A DNA stretch of 6,095 nucleotides from Tidjanibacter sp. (GTDB lineage Bacteria > Bacteroidota > Bacteroidia > Bacteroidales > Rikenellaceae), in NCBI GenBank assembly GCA_017628675.1, contig JAGBYS010000279.1, forward strand, positions 1 to 6,095, in the 5' to 3' direction. How positions within the stretch are numbered: position 1 is the stretch's first letter; each line of letters begins with the position of its first letter. Below, piece after piece: positions 5,555 through 6,095 of this stretch. Below the pieces are notes generated by a model that made no database searches, was not told where the DNA came from, and saw only the letters and a program-made list of their open reading frames with translations. Position numbers and translations under genes: made by a program.

Positions 5555-6095
5555 GCAGATTTATTGCGCTCGTGGCCCTGGTCGTGGGCCTCGGCGGATG
5601 CGATGTCCTCGACATCAAGGGGCTCTTCATCCCAACGAGCGATATGGTGGGTGTGAGGTTTGAGCAGAGTATGGACAAGAACGGCAACCACTCGGTGGCA
5701 ACCATTCAGGCAGCGCCGGAGTATCTGTTCTATGTCTGCACCGACCCCCACATCGATGGCTCCCACCGCAATATGACCACCTTCAATGACGCTCTGCGCA
5801 CAGACCCCCACGCCTCGTTTGGCATCGTTCTGGGCGACCTGATCGATAGGATTGGTATGCGACAGCTCTATGTGGAGTCTGCGGCCTTCGACCCCGCCAG
5901 ACACCCCTACGACTACCCCATCTTCAATGTCCTCGGCAACCACGACCTCTACTTTGACGGCTGGGCCGAGCACCTTGCACTCGTAGGTCCCTCGGTCTAC
6001 TGGTGGGAGGTGACCTTCCCCGAGGGCAAAGACCTCTTCGTGGTCCTCGACTCGGCTACGGGCACACTCGGCGCCGAGCAGACCAAGTGGCTGCG
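5539..6095 (+). CDS. Calcineurin-like metallophosphoesterase lipoprotein (3' end outside window)
   Basis: The first 185 residues are present; the gene runs off the right edge. Residues 1-21 form a lipoprotein signal with lipobox LGGC and Cys21, so the enzyme is probably anchored to a membrane facing the periplasm or surface. Metal-binding motifs of the calcineurin-like family follow in order: DPH (D69, H71), GDLID (G99-D103) and GNHD (G133-D136). The later GH.H motifs would lie beyond the edge. The family hydrolyses phosphomonoesters or diesters using two metals; the substrate cannot be told. The ATG at 5539 overlaps the end of the barrel gene by 16 bp in another frame, which suggests translational coupling. 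No alternative start keeps the signal peptide intact. The visible motifs are all present, so it is probably active. Confidence 0.88.
   Translation, partial: MLQLVSRFIALVALVVGLGGCDVLDIKGLFIPTSDMVGVRFEQSMDKNGNHSVATIQAAPEYLFYVCTDPHIDGSHRNMTTFNDALRTDPHASFGIVLGDLIDRIGMRQLYVESAAFDPARHPYDYPIFNVLGNHDLYFDGWAEHLALVGPSVYWWEVTFPEGKDLFVVLDSATGTLGAEQTKWL

Overview
The window looks like chromosomal DNA from a Bacteroidota member, most likely of the order Bacteroidales. The evidence is promoters of the Bacteroides type (TAnnTTTG -7 boxes, two of them with TTG/TTTG boxes 19-20 bp upstream), A-rich leaders mostly without Shine-Dalgarno sequences, and Bacteroidota-style envelope proteins. The genes are GC-rich and the intergenic DNA is AT-rich. 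A Rikenellaceae/Alistipes-like source would fit, but that is a guess.

Layout. Positions 1-566 hold no protein gene. The minus strand of this stretch has two tandem promoters, then a GAAA-tetraloop hairpin, a boxA-like GGTTCTTTGA and a second perfect hairpin. This reads as the leader of an rRNA operon whose 16S gene would begin just beyond the left edge. On the plus strand a separate promoter at about 530-537 drives a DUF819-family membrane protein (567-1757), which is followed by a strong hairpin terminator (1794-1837).

A second promoter (1915-1922) and a structured leader of about 107 nt precede a tightly packed plus-strand operon of at least four genes. They are: (1) a second DUF819 protein (2036-3532) carrying an extra lipoprotein signal and an Ig-like domain; (2) an Omp85-type outer-membrane barrel with no POTRA domains (3555-4838); (3) a small secreted, probably outer-membrane beta-barrel protein (4880-5554); (4) a calcineurin-like metallophosphoesterase lipoprotein (5539 onward), cut by the right edge.

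Working together (inference). The two DUF819 proteins are tandem paralogues, about 47% identical by hand count over their first 131 aligned residues, but they are transcribed separately. The second has gained a periplasmic module and is co-transcribed with two outer-membrane barrels and a periplasm-facing phosphoesterase. The operon could be one envelope-spanning unit: an inner-membrane carrier with a periplasmic arm, an outer-membrane barrel pair, and a lipid-anchored phosphoesterase. No substrate can be read from the sequence. I found no mobile elements, CRISPR arrays or tRNA genes.
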